This document shows positions 1 to 7,232 of a DNA stretch of 10,415 nucleotides, one piece after another. Position numbers and translations under genes: made by a program. Positions within the stretch are counted from its first letter, which is position 1. The number at the start of each line of letters is the position of its first letter. The DNA comes from an uncultured bacterium (GTDB lineage: Bacteria; Verrucomicrobiota; Kiritimatiellia; CAIKKV01), in assembly GCA_903828035.1 (NCBI GenBank), contig CAIKKV010000274.1, forward strand, positions 1 through 10,415, read 5' to 3'. The notes under the pieces are model-generated. The model saw only the letters and a program-made list of their open reading frames with translations, was not told the origin of the DNA and made no database searches.

Positions 1-255
1 AAGGTCTTCGACTTGACTGACGGCGACGCCTGGTTCCGGAAGGCCATTCTGCCGCGCATCGAGCGCCGACACGAGCGCACCCTCTGGGACCTCACGTGGC
101 GGACGAAGCCGGGAGCAGCGCCGCCGAAGGCTGGAGAGACGGCGGACCGCCACGGGGGAGCCGCCGCTGCCGACCGTCCTGTGGGAGCCGCCGCTGGGCC
201 CGCCAAGGGGGCCGGCCGCGAGCGGCGCGTTTACCCCGCGGGCAAACTGCTGGGA
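1..255 (+). CDS. possible 3' part of an unrecognised gene, fused to antisense porin sequence
   Basis: The plus-strand frame starting at base 1 is open from the window edge. Its first ~35 residues have a protein-like composition (acidic, aromatic and basic residues mixed, e.g. DGDAWFRKAILPRIERRHER, then TLWDLTW), with G or C at most third codon positions. After about residue 40 it becomes an Ala/Gly/Pro/Arg-rich low-complexity stretch. No native stop codon is seen: the frame simply runs on into the antisense of the porin gene until 681, so the real C-terminus is probably missing. I do not recognise the family. The opposite-strand frame is also open here, and both frames share the same third codon positions, so codon bias cannot decide between them. 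The plus-strand call rests only on the look of the translation and on the loss of porin homology. Confidence 0.3.
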
Positions 256-719
256 CCCCTCGAGACTCAGGCGGCCGTTGCCAAAGGGGCGCCCCGGCGC
301 GTAGAACAGGTCCTGCCGGCCGATGCGGATCGAGACCGATTCATCAGCCATCAGCTTGCGCAAATCGAGATACAGGTTGTCTACCACCGTCTCATCCGGG
401 AAATCCCAGGAGGTGTTTTCCGGATCGTAGTAGTGGCGAAACTCATTCGCCAGGCGGCCGTAGACTCCGACATGTTCGTTCAGGTCAAATTGACCCCAGA
501 CGCGGGTGCGGAATCGAATGTAGTTGTTCAGCCCGCCGCGGGTTTCGCCGGGAGGATCGACCTTGATCGGAATGTGATCGAAGGTTTCCTGCCGCAGCCG
601 GAAGTCGCCGCCGCCCGTCAGCTTGGGATAATCGGGAGCGCCTTCCTGGGCCGCTATTCCCGCTCCCGCCACCAGCACTGACCCTGCCCACGCCGCCACA
701 CGCATCATTTGCTTCATGG
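3..719 (-). CDS. N-terminal part of an alginate-export/AlgE-like outer-membrane porin, homology breaks near 258
   Basis: The reverse-strand frame opens with ATG at 719 and stays open to the window edge (239 codons). Residues 1-23 form a signal peptide: basic MKQMMR, then a hydrophobic Ala/Val/Gly core ending GIAA. The mature part has the pattern of alginate-export-type beta-barrel porins: GGDFRLRQE, then IRFRTRVWGQFDLN, then DNLYLDLRKL, then the hallmark IRIGRQDLFYAPGR around residues 130-143. Such porins sit in the outer membrane and pass carbohydrates or other solutes; the substrate cannot be read here. From about residue 155 (base ~257 leftward) the translation becomes Arg/Gly/Ser-rich and no longer resembles a barrel, whereas the family normally continues for several hundred residues. 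So this is either truncated by a rearrangement or joined wrongly in assembly. A Shine-Dalgarno-like AGGATG sits 5 bases before the start. Confidence 0.65.
156..196. repeat. 14-bp direct repeat pair
   Basis: The 14-mer gggagccgccgctg occurs at 156-169 and again at 183-196, 27 bases apart start to start, so it keeps the reading frame. It lies in the GC-rich stretch just left of the place where porin homology ends. It may be simple low-complexity coding repetition, or a site where recombination or misassembly was favoured. Confidence 0.5.
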
Positions 720-755
720 TATCATCCTATGATCGGGTGTTGAACAATTCGGGAT

Positions 756-783
756 ACCATATCATGTCGGCGCTGAAGGTCAA
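756..783 (-). promoter_or_regulatory. sigma70-like promoter of the porin gene
   Basis: On the minus strand, TTGACC (bases 783-778, five of six matches to the -35 consensus) is followed after 16 bases by TATGGT (761-756, four of six matches to the -10). The -10 lies about 37 bases before the porin ATG. It comes after the terminator of the preceding gene, so the porin probably has its own transcript. Found by eye only. Confidence 0.45.
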
Positions 784-841
784 TCAACAACTTGAAAATA
801 TATGGCCGTCACAAGGATGTCCCGACTCCATCGAAGACCAT

Positions 842-876
842 AAAAAAACACGGGCCAAGGTTTCCCTCGGCCCGTG
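842..876 (-). terminator. rho-independent terminator of the 456-aa secreted protein gene
   Basis: Read on the minus strand, an 8-bp perfect stem CACGGGCC/GGCCCGTG (arms at 876-869 and 856-849) is extended inside by a mismatch and a 3-bp inner stem with a four-base loop. It is followed directly by seven T residues (848-842). It begins 26 bases after the stop codon at 902. This is a textbook intrinsic terminator for leftward transcription. Confidence 0.9.
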
Positions 877-901
877 CTAATGTCAGCGTTGCCCGCCCCG
901 G

Positions 902-2272
902 TTAGTTACCGGAGTACGGCATTTCAATTCGGTAGAACTTCTTCGAGTTTACCGACGGTGCTGTAATCGTCTTGTTGCCAGCTCCCTTGCCCGTCTCATT
1001 GACCACATCCGTCCAAGGCCCATTGGGATCATCCGACTGGTACAGCTTGTATGTTCCGGCCGCACCAGAACCTGAACCCGGGAAGCTAACCACAATCTCG
1101 CCCTGGGCATTAACCGCGATATTCGTGATCTTCAGCCCGCTGGAGCTGTTGGTCGGATCCGTTCCGAGAATGGCTTCCGTCCTGTTGTCGAAGCCGTCAT
1201 GATCAGCATCATCGGATTCAGCGGCCGCGAAGGTCGGATAATCGCCACTAGGACCGACAGAGAAGTTATTCGTCAACCACTGCGCGCTCGTATCGGGCTT
1301 GGCTTCGAACAACGCGATGATGTCGCTTCCGTAGACGTGAATCATCGGATAGGTCAACGTCCAGTCCTTGGTCGCCGTGTTAGTCGTCACATCGGACAGC
1401 GTCGTTGATCCCACGTTCAACCCGGACACATACGCGAGGGCCCCGTCCACAATCGCGGCCGTGAACGTTGTTCCGAGCGTGTTCGTGATCACGGCTCCAC
1501 CGACCGGCGTAATGGTTCCGTAGGCGGTGTTGATCGAGGAAGCCGAGACCGGCAAGCTCATCGTCTCGGTGTTGTTAACTTCATCCAGGCTGCCTGCACC
1601 CATGGCGACCAGCGCGGTCATTCCCGCGCCACCCGTCGAGGAACGGACCATGAACCAGCGGCCACCCGAAGCAGGTCCGGTGAATCCGTTGTTATTCGTG
1701 CTGGTCCTGGTGTAAGCCAGAGCGCTTGTCAGGTTGGTCCCGTTGATCGTGACCGTAAACGCGGAATAACCCGAACCGCCCAGGCTGGCGGCGCAGTCCT
1801 GTTCGATCGCAACCCGAACCCACGAATTGGTGTTATAGGAAACCCCGGTCCACTTGGAGGTGGTCCAGAATCCGCCATCTCTGCCGTGCAACAGGTTGAA
1901 ATTGCTGTTGACGTCAAAATAGAACGCCATGCGGGCGGTGGAATCCACTGAGTCCAGAAGCGTCAGGTCTTCCAGGCGCGTGGGCTTCATGAAGAAGTCG
2001 GTCTTGTACCACTTCGACTGCAACCCTGAGGGGCTGAATTGGTTGGAGACCACCCCTTCAAAATAAAGGGACTGGCTACCGCTGGCGCCTCCACTCTGAA
2101 CGTAGGCAACTCCGTTGCTTGTCCACGTATTGTAAGGATCAGCGGAAGGGAGCGCTCCCGTGGCAATGCCCTCGAACGTCCATGATCCCGTCACCGAATT
2201 TGTGGCCGCTTGGGAACTTATCCCGAAGCCCATCGCCATGGCTACCGCCGCAATCCACAGACTCTTCTTCAT
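902..2272 (-). CDS. secreted LamG-like protein with calcium-binding repeat and C-terminal module (paralog A, 456 aa)
   Basis: Start MKKSLWIAA with a signal peptide of about 22 residues (hydrophobic core, SQA before the likely cut). Residues ~25-235 look like a concanavalin/LamG-type beta-sandwich (SWTFEG near the start, SLYFEG, RMAFYFD, WVRVAIEQD, LDEV near the end). Residues ~245-325 resemble a bacterial repeat/Ig-like module (AYGTITPVGG, VSGLNVGS, YGSDIIALFEA). Residues 355-373 hold an EF-hand or thrombospondin-3-like calcium loop, D355-x-D357-x-D359-G, E366, ending GTDPTN. Residues ~380-456 form a beta-rich module (LKITNI, GEIVVSF, YKLYQSDD, KKFYRI) of the kind found at the C-termini of many secreted proteins in Verrucomicrobiota-like bacteria. 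The probable role is an exported surface or carbohydrate-binding protein; no catalytic motif is visible. An AGGAGGG ribosome site lies 5 bases before ATG. It is homologous over its full length to the gene immediately upstream. Confidence 0.85.
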   Translation of the reverse strand: MKKSLWIAAVAMAMGFGISSQAATNSVTGSWTFEGIATGALPSADPYNTWTSNGVAYVQSGGASGSQSLYFEGVVSNQFSPSGLQSKWYKTDFFMKPTRLEDLTLLDSVDSTARMAFYFDVNSNFNLLHGRDGGFWTTSKWTGVSYNTNSWVRVAIEQDCAASLGGSGYSAFTVTINGTNLTSALAYTRTSTNNNGFTGPASGGRWFMVRSSTGGAGMTALVAMGAGSLDEVNNTETMSLPVSASSINTAYGTITPVGGAVITNTLGTTFTAAIVDGALAYVSGLNVGSTTLSDVTTNTATKDWTLTYPMIHVYGSDIIALFEAKPDTSAQWLTNNFSVGPSGDYPTFAAAESDDADHDGFDNRTEAILGTDPTNSSSGLKITNIAVNAQGEIVVSFPGSGSGAAGTYKLYQSDDPNGPWTDVVNETGKGAGNKTITAPSVNSKKFYRIEMPYSGN

Positions 2273-2354
2273 GAATCCCTCCTCTTAATCTCTTTCATTA
2301 AAACAGCCGATTAAACCGTTAAACAAAAGCCCCCTCGATTCCCAGTTTTAAAAC

Positions 2355-2391
2355 ACTAACACTCCTCCAACCAACCTGTCAACCGCTCTTT
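2355..2391 (-). promoter_or_regulatory. promoter of paralog A with shared 17-bp block
   Basis: On the minus strand the block AAAGAGCGGTTGACAGG (2391-2375) contains a perfect -35 hexamer TTGACA at 2382-2377. With a 16-base spacer the -10 position reads GTTAGT (2360-2355, three of six matches), a weak match. The -35 begins 110 bases before the ATG, leaving a leader of about 75 bases. The identical 17-mer precedes the upstream paralog at the same relative place. The block starts only 18 bases beyond the stop codon of that upstream paralog. Confidence 0.55.
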
Positions 2392-2408
2392 TACGCGGCT
2401 ATATCCGA

Positions 2409-3854
2409 TCACTCCCCGGCGTACGGAACCCGGATCTTATAGAACTTCTTGGCCGAGCTCGGCGCCACATTGATGCTGATCTCGCCCGCGCCCTTGTTCG
2501 TCGATCCGGCAGATGCGTAAGACCCATTGACCAGGTCGGCGGCATAGAGCTGGTACGGATTGGTCGTGCCGGCAGCCGAGCCCTGGAAGCTCACCACGAT
2601 CTCGCCCGCGGCGTTGACCGTGATATTCGTGATCTTCAGATAGCTCTGGGGATCCTTCGGGTCGGTTCCGACAATCGATTCGGCCTTGTTGTTGAAGCCG
2701 TCGCCGTCATAATCGTCCGCTTCCGCATCCGCAAAGGTCTGATAGAGGTTGGTGCCCCCGATTTCGAAGTTGTCCGTGATCCACTTGGCGCTCGTTCCGG
2801 CCTTGGCCGTGAAGAGGGCGGTGACATTCGTCCCAAGCACCTGGATCTGCTCGTATGTCACGTCCCACGGCTGGGAAACAACCAAATCGTCCGTGTTGGT
2901 CTTCGTCTGCGTTCCCTCCACATCCAAGCCCGACACAAAGGCGGCTACGCCACCGTTAACCGTCAGGGTGAATGTCTGGGGGACGCCTTGCACGATCGTG
3001 ACCGATCCGGCAGGGCTGATGGCCCCGTACGCGCTATTGAATGACCGGGCGAAGACGATCAGGCTGGCCGGAGCCGTGTATTCCGTTGTAACTACATCAT
3101 CGATCAGGCCGATTCCCAAGCCGGCCAGCGCCTTCATCCCGAACATACCCGCAGGGGCATTCATCGCGACAAACCAGGTTCCAGTACCGTTTCCCGGAGA
3201 GAATACATCGCCAACACGGGTCATGGCTATTTCATGGGAGATGCTCGCCCCGTTCAGCGCGATCGAAAAACCAGAATCCGCATCATTGGGCAAATACCCA
3301 TCATCCTGCTCAATCGAAATGCGAACCCACTCGTTCGAATTGTACTTAACCGACGTGAACGTCAAGTTCGTCCAGGCGCCCGCCCCGTTATTGCACATCA
3401 GGACGAAATTGCTGCCCGTGTCGAAGTAAAACGCCAACCGGGCGTCGGTGCTGACCTGGCTCAGCAACCCCAGATCCTCAAGCTGACCCGCCTTCAGCAG
3501 GAACTCGGTCTTATAACGCCTGCCGCTCAGGAGCGAGGTGTCGAAGTTATTCGTCACCGCACCGCTGAAATAAAGCGCGTTGGTATGCGTTCCCGTCGCG
3601 ATCGGAAACAACGACGTGGAAACCCCCGACAAATCCACATTGGTCACGTAGGCGATATTCTCGTCATTCGTGGCGGCCGACCAGCTGCCATAGGGCTGCG
3701 TGGCCAACTCTGTCCCATTGGCGCCGGGAATCACGGTTCCGGCGGACAATTGCTCGAAAGACCAGACGCCAAACGTCGCGTTTGAGACGGCGTAGGTGTT
3801 CATCACGCAACCCATTGCAAGGGCTGCCGTAGCAATCCACAGGATCTTCTTCAT
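2409..3854 (-). CDS. secreted LamG-like protein with calcium-binding repeat and C-terminal module (paralog B, 481 aa)
   Basis: This has the same architecture as its downstream neighbour. The signal peptide is residues 1-22 (MKKILWIATAALAMG, TYA before the cut). A Cys at position 16 follows Gly but lacks the Leu/Val at -3 of a proper lipobox, so I prefer ordinary secretion. Residues ~25-255 are a LamG-like sandwich (VWSFEQ, ALYFSGAV, RLAFYFD, WVRISIEQDD, LIDDV). Residues ~270-350 are the repeat/Ig-like module (AYGAISPAGS, VSGLDVEG, LGTNVTALFTA). The calcium loop is D381-x-D383-x-D385-G with E392, followed by GTDPKDP. The C-terminal module is residues ~405-481 (LKITNITVNAAGEIVVSF, KKFYKI). It is 25 residues longer than paralog A, partly from an Asn/Thr/Ser-rich stretch near 45-92. 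A GAGGAGGG ribosome site lies 5 bases before ATG. No intrinsic terminator is seen between the paralogs, so readthrough into paralog A is possible. Ligand unknown. Confidence 0.85.
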   Translation of the reverse strand: MKKILWIATAALAMGCVMNTYAVSNATFGVWSFEQLSAGTVIPGANGTELATQPYGSWSAATNDENIAYVTNVDLSGVSTSLFPIATGTHTNALYFSGAVTNNFDTSLLSGRRYKTEFLLKAGQLEDLGLLSQVSTDARLAFYFDTGSNFVLMCNNGAGAWTNLTFTSVKYNSNEWVRISIEQDDGYLPNDADSGFSIALNGASISHEIAMTRVGDVFSPGNGTGTWFVAMNAPAGMFGMKALAGLGIGLIDDVVTTEYTAPASLIVFARSFNSAYGAISPAGSVTIVQGVPQTFTLTVNGGVAAFVSGLDVEGTQTKTNTDDLVVSQPWDVTYEQIQVLGTNVTALFTAKAGTSAKWITDNFEIGGTNLYQTFADAEADDYDGDGFNNKAESIVGTDPKDPQSYLKITNITVNAAGEIVVSFQGSAAGTTNPYQLYAADLVNGSYASAGSTNKGAGEISINVAPSSAKKFYKIRVPYAGE

Positions 3855-3942
3855 GAAACCCTCCTCATTTCAAGGCCTAACCGACCATCGTGCCAAAGCG
3901 CTTTCATAAAAGACGCCTTTTTATTGTACGTCCACATATAAG

Positions 3943-3979
3943 ATTATCACCCCGAATCCCGCCCTGTCAACCGCTCTTT
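3943..3979 (-). promoter_or_regulatory. strong sigma70-like promoter of paralog B, with AT-rich upstream region
   Basis: On the minus strand AAAGAGCGGTTGACAGG (3979-3963) carries a perfect TTGACA (3970-3965). After 16 bases it is followed by GATAAT (3948-3943, five of six matches to the -10). Just upstream (about 3980-4000) is an A/T-only stretch around ATTTAAAT that could act as an UP element. The leader to the ATG at 3854 is about 85 bases. It contains the palindrome AAAGCGCTTT (3895-3904) and a short AAAAG/CTTTT hairpin just before it. The same 17-mer precedes paralog A. Confidence 0.7.
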
Positions 3980-4024
3980 GTGAAAATTTAAATGTTTCAG
4001 AACGGCAGCCCTTTCCCCCGTGTC

Positions 4025-4043
4025 GCAATACTATTATTATTGC
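4025..4043 (-). other. weak AT-rich hairpin downstream of the six-gene operon
   Basis: GCAATA and TATTGC form a 6-bp stem with a 7-base loop, 23 bases beyond the stop codon at 4066. It lacks a following T-run, so it is not a good intrinsic terminator. No better terminator is visible between the operon end and the promoter of paralog B. Confidence 0.25.
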
Positions 4044-4065
4044 ATTTCCAGGGATAAACACAAGA

Positions 4066-4569
4066 TTATTTCGACGACTCCTGCCAGTAGCGCAGCAGTT
4101 TGTCATGCGCAAAAATGGGGCCAGCCTCGAAGCCGCTCCACCCGTTCAAATAGGCCGCCACATCGGGAGCGGCCGCCCAGGCGCGATATTCATCGGACGC
4201 GATCAGCGCCTCGGCGTAGCAGGCGAACTCGACCCAGCCTTCTTCCCGTCCCAGGTCCAGGGGCTCCAGCGTTTTAGTGCCGAACGCCCGGACGTGCATC
4301 ACCGTTTCCATGGCCGGCGCAAATCGGAACACCTTGGTGATATGGGGGAACGCCGTGACAAAGCCGATTCCTTCGAGCTCCGAGGCCATCAGGACCCCCT
4401 CGAAATCATCCCGGCTGAAGGGGCCCTTTCCCCACTCGTACCGGGCCGGGTCGTCCCGCCCCGTGATGCTGACGTAATACACCTTGAACCGGGACCGGCC
4501 ATCCGGCATATCCACCGTTGTCCGACCATCCGCCACGGCGCGATAGGTCCTGCAGCCCTGTATGTTCAT
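4066..4569 (-). CDS. unrecognised 167-aa protein at the end of the operon
   Basis: I do not recognise this family. The ATG at 4569 (MNIQGCRTYR) is chosen over an in-frame ATG at 4614 because it overlaps the stop of the preceding gene as ATGA and has GGAGGAGG 7 bases upstream. The protein has no signal peptide or membrane segment and looks like a soluble alpha/beta protein. Residues 27-36 (RFKVYYVSIT) and 66-95 (EGIGFVTAFP, KVFRFAPAME, VMHVRAF) are likely beta strands. The C-terminal third is rich in Trp, Tyr and Ala (GWVEFACYAE, YRAWAAAPDV, YLNGWSGFEA). Two Cys residues (6 and 117) form no metal motif. Translational coupling to the 3D-domain lipoprotein gene hints at a linked role, but nothing in the sequence proves one. 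Confidence 0.75.
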   Translation of the reverse strand: MNIQGCRTYRAVADGRTTVDMPDGRSRFKVYYVSITGRDDPARYEWGKGPFSRDDFEGVLMASELEGIGFVTAFPHITKVFRFAPAMETVMHVRAFGTKTLEPLDLGREEGWVEFACYAEALIASDEYRAWAAAPDVAAYLNGWSGFEAGPIFAHDKLLRYWQESSK

Positions 4570-5009
4570 GGCCTTGCCTCCTCCACGTAAACGGTCACGG
4601 TCTGCCGCCCCCACCGGTTGGCCTGCCGGTGGCTGGGATAAAACAAATCAAGGCGGGCCGGCCCCGTAATGGCCCCGCCCCGGTCATGCACCACGCCCTG
4701 GCCATACCCCGGCACATAGATGCGCGTGCCGAAGGGGTAATAGCGGGTATCGGCGGCGATCGTCCCTTTTCCCGCCCGGGTCCCGTCCGCGCAGATTCCC
4801 ACGGCCTTGGCCTTCCCCTTGTCCGGCCCGCGTGCGACCACCGGCCGGAACAACCAGTTCCGCTCCCACGAGCAGCACTCCTTACACGGGCAGTAGGCCG
4901 TCACCACCATGGTCTTCGGGCGCCCCCGGGGACGCAGCGGGGACACGCACGAAACGGCCCCGGCGGCCAGGAGGGCCACCAGCCACCAGGCATATCCAGG
5001 CCGGCCCAT
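4566..5009 (-). CDS. 3D-domain (Asp-Asp-Asp) lipoprotein, cell-envelope protein
   Basis: The 147-aa product begins with a hydrophobic segment WWLVALLAAGAVS followed by Cys21, a probable lipoprotein cut site (the -3 Ala is less usual). Residues ~32-142 match the 3D domain, a double-psi beta-barrel fold related to MltA/RlpA-type murein enzymes. VVTAYCPCKECCSW opens the domain, AADTRYYPFGTRIYVPGYG follows, then VHDRGGAITG, RLDLFY and WGRQTVTVYV. The three aspartates are Asp87, Asp109 and Asp121. Proteins with this domain bind or cleave peptidoglycan; the actual activity here is not proven. The CPCKECC cluster is a visible extra and could bind metal or form disulfides. The gene starts 19 bases after the FmdB-like gene and overlaps the next gene by four bases. 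Confidence 0.85.
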   Translation of the reverse strand: MGRPGYAWWLVALLAAGAVSCVSPLRPRGRPKTMVVTAYCPCKECCSWERNWLFRPVVARGPDKGKAKAVGICADGTRAGKGTIAADTRYYPFGTRIYVPGYGQGVVHDRGGAITGPARLDLFYPSHRQANRWGRQTVTVYVEEARP

Positions 5010-5028
5010 GCGCCACCCCTTCCCTCGA

Positions 5029-5259
5029 TTAAAGCCCGCAGGCTCCCGCGGACGGGCACTTGCCCGAGCAGCCGCCGCCCATGGCGCAGGGCGGCATCAC
5101 CGGCTTCCCGCTTCCGACTTTCGCGGAAAAGGACGAAAACTGCTTGGACGGCTTCTTCGCGCCGCAAGCCGGACAGGCCGGCGCCGGCTCATCCATCCGG
5201 CGGTGCAAATGCTCAAAGGTCTTGCCGCAGCCGCGGCAGGCATATTCATAAATCGGCAT
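5029..5259 (-). CDS. FmdB-family zinc-ribbon protein (76 aa)
   Basis: MPIYEYACRGCGKTFEHL is the signature start of the FmdB family of small putative regulatory proteins. Four cysteines in two CxxC pairs (Cys8/Cys11 and Cys29/Cys32) form the zinc ribbon. SKQFSSFSAKVGSG after the second pair is also typical. The tail (residues 55-76) adds four more cysteines (58, 64, 68, 74) among Gly, Pro and Ala, which is common in this family. An in-frame ATG 90 bases upstream is rejected because the family always begins MP[IT]YEY and AGGAAAGGA lies just before 5259. It lies 20 bases after the ABC-F gene and 19 before the 3D-domain gene. Molecular role in the cell is not well established; named for the formamidase-linked regulator. 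Confidence 0.9.
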   Translation of the reverse strand: MPIYEYACRGCGKTFEHLHRRMDEPAPACPACGAKKPSKQFSSFSAKVGSGKPVMPPCAMGGGCSGKCPSAGACGL

Positions 5260-5279
5260 ACGCGCGTTCCTTTCCTGTC

Positions 5280-7232
5280 TTACGAGCCGGCCGTGGCCGA
5301 CTCGAAGTCCTTCTGGGTCTGCTCCAGCTCGCGGGAGGCTTTTTCCCACTTCTCCGCGGCTTTCGCCAGCTCAATCTGAATCTCATACAGCCGGTGGTTC
5401 GTCCGCAAATAGTCGGTGTTGGCAGGATCGGACAGCTTTCCAACCCACTCCGCCTGCTCCCGCTCCAGCTTGGCGATCCCTTCCTCCGCGGCCTTGACCT
5501 GCCGCTCCAGCTCGCGCCGGACCTTGCCGAACCGCTGGATCGTCTCCGCCCGGTCCCGCCGCTTCGCCCGCCGGTCGTCCCCGGCCAGCGAGGCGGAGGA
5601 ATCACCCCGGACCGCCTGGCCCGCCTTCGCCGTCATCTTCTCATGGTAATAGTCGTAGTCGCCGGCGTAGGGCGTGATCCCCGGCGGCGTCATGGCGATC
5701 ACCCGCGCCCCCGTATGCCGGACGAATTCGATGTCATGGCTGACCATGACCACCGTGCCCTCGAACTCGCGCAGCGCCTGCTCCAGCGCCTCGCGCGCCG
5801 TAATATCCAAATGGGTTGTCGGTTCATCCAATATCAGCAGGTTCGGCGGCTTGGCCAGCAGCCGGGCAAACGCCATGCGGATCTTCTCGCCGCCGCTCAG
5901 CACGCCGACCTTCTTTTCAACCGCATCGCCCGAAAAGCCGAATCCGCCCAGCAGGGAGCGGGCGGACGACTCCGGCAGGTCGGGGGCCGCATTTTTCAAG
6001 GTTTCATAAACAGTCCGCGCGGGGTCCAGCGTTTCGGCAAACTCCTGCGACTGGTAGCCCACGAGGACCTGGTGGCCCATGACCCGGCGGCCCTCGCCCA
6101 GCTGGAGCTGGCCGGCAATCAGCCGCAGCAGCGTCGTCTTGCCCATGCCGTTCAGGCCGATCAGCACCAGCTTGTCGCCCCGCGCCACGCCCAGGTCCAC
6201 CCCGCGCAACACCCAGCGCTGGCGGTCATACGAAAAGCCCGCGTTCTCCAGCCGGACCACCTCCAGGCCGCAGTGGGGCGGCTTGGCCAGGCGGATCCGG
6301 CCCGGGCTGACCAGCTCGGCCGGCACGGCGATCGAATCCATGCGGTCCAGCTGCTTCTGCTTGCTGGCCGCCTGCGACGCCTTGGTGTTCTTGGCCTTGA
6401 ACCGCTCGACAAACCGCTCGAGCTGCTGGCGCTGGCGCTCCTGGTTCTTGTACGCGCCCAGCATCGTCTCGCGGCGCCGGACGCGCTCGGCCGCATAATA
6501 GTCGTAATTCCCCGCGTAGCGGGTGGCCTTGCCGGCAAAAATCTCGATCGTGTCGTCCGTGAGGGTGTTCAGCAGGAAGCGGTCATGCGAGATGAGGATC
6601 AGGGTTCCCTTGAAATCGCGCAGGCTCTTCTGGAGCCACTCGACGGCCGGAATGTCGAGATAGTTCGAGGGCTCGTCCAGCAGCAGGATCTCGGGGTCGG
6701 CCACGATCACGCGCGCCAGCTCGGCGCGCATCTGCCAGCCGCCGCTGAACGAGGCGAAGGGGCGCTCGAAATCCTCGACGGAAAAGCCCAGCCCGCTCAG
6801 CGCCGCCTCGGCCTTGTTGCGCATCACGTAGCCGCCCATGTGCTCGAAGCGGGTCTGCAGCTCGCCCAGCCGGCGGAGCGCCGGGCCCTGATCGACCTCC
6901 AGGCCCGCATGCAGCCGGTGATCCAGCTCGTGGATCTCCCGCTCCAGGTCGTGCAGCTCGGGCACCGCCAGCTCCACATAGGCAATGAGCGCCTGGTCGT
7001 CCGACTGCGGCACCACCATCTGGCGCACATACCCCAGGCGGGCCCCCTTGCGGCAGGTCACGCGCCCCTTGTCCGGCGACACTTCGCCCGTGATCAGGGC
7101 AAACAGGGTGGACTTGCCCGCCCCGTTGGGCCCCACCACGCCCACCCGGGCGCCCGGGCTGACGCGGAAGCTGACATCGACCAGCACATCCTGCCCGCCG
7201 TAATTCTTGCAGACCTGGAAGAACTCGATCAT
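5280..7232 (-). CDS. ABC-F subfamily ATPase, YheS/YdiF-like (650 aa)
   Basis: This is a soluble protein with two ABC ATPase domains and no membrane segments, the layout of ABC-F translation factors that act at the ribosomal E site. Domain 1: Walker A GPNGAGKST (34-42), signature SGGWQ (163-167), Walker B LLLDEPSNYLD (183-193), H-loop SHD (215-217). The inter-domain linker (~240-310) is basic, with the ERFKAKNTKASQAASKQKQ pattern typical of the YheS/ABCF3 type. Domain 2: Walker A GLNGMGKTT (359-367), signature LSGGE (445-449), Walker B DEPTTHLD (469-476), SHD (498-500). The C-terminus (~555-645) is a charged coiled coil as in Uup-like members. All catalytic motifs are intact. The start at 7232 (MIEFFQVCKNYGG) is preferred over an in-frame ATG 51 bases upstream because it begins at the family's normal first strand and overlaps the AEC stop codon as ATGA. 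Whether it gives antibiotic resistance or acts in general translation cannot be told. Confidence 0.93.
   Translation of the reverse strand: MIEFFQVCKNYGGQDVLVDVSFRVSPGARVGVVGPNGAGKSTLFALITGEVSPDKGRVTCRKGARLGYVRQMVVPQSDDQALIAYVELAVPELHDLEREIHELDHRLHAGLEVDQGPALRRLGELQTRFEHMGGYVMRNKAEAALSGLGFSVEDFERPFASFSGGWQMRAELARVIVADPEILLLDEPSNYLDIPAVEWLQKSLRDFKGTLILISHDRFLLNTLTDDTIEIFAGKATRYAGNYDYYAAERVRRRETMLGAYKNQERQRQQLERFVERFKAKNTKASQAASKQKQLDRMDSIAVPAELVSPGRIRLAKPPHCGLEVVRLENAGFSYDRQRWVLRGVDLGVARGDKLVLIGLNGMGKTTLLRLIAGQLQLGEGRRVMGHQVLVGYQSQEFAETLDPARTVYETLKNAAPDLPESSARSLLGGFGFSGDAVEKKVGVLSGGEKIRMAFARLLAKPPNLLILDEPTTHLDITAREALEQALREFEGTVVMVSHDIEFVRHTGARVIAMTPPGITPYAGDYDYYHEKMTAKAGQAVRGDSSASLAGDDRRAKRRDRAETIQRFGKVRRELERQVKAAEEGIAKLEREQAEWVGKLSDPANTDYLRTNHRLYEIQIELAKAAEKWEKASRELEQTQKDFESATAGS

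Noticed and set aside
2749..3429. 226-codon plus-strand frame
   Set aside because: Antisense to paralog B, which has a signal peptide, ribosome site, promoter and full-length paralog.
3895..3904. Palindrome AAAGCGCTTT in the leader of paralog B
   Set aside because: Perfect but only 10 bp, single copy, and absent from the paralog A leader; too little to call an operator.
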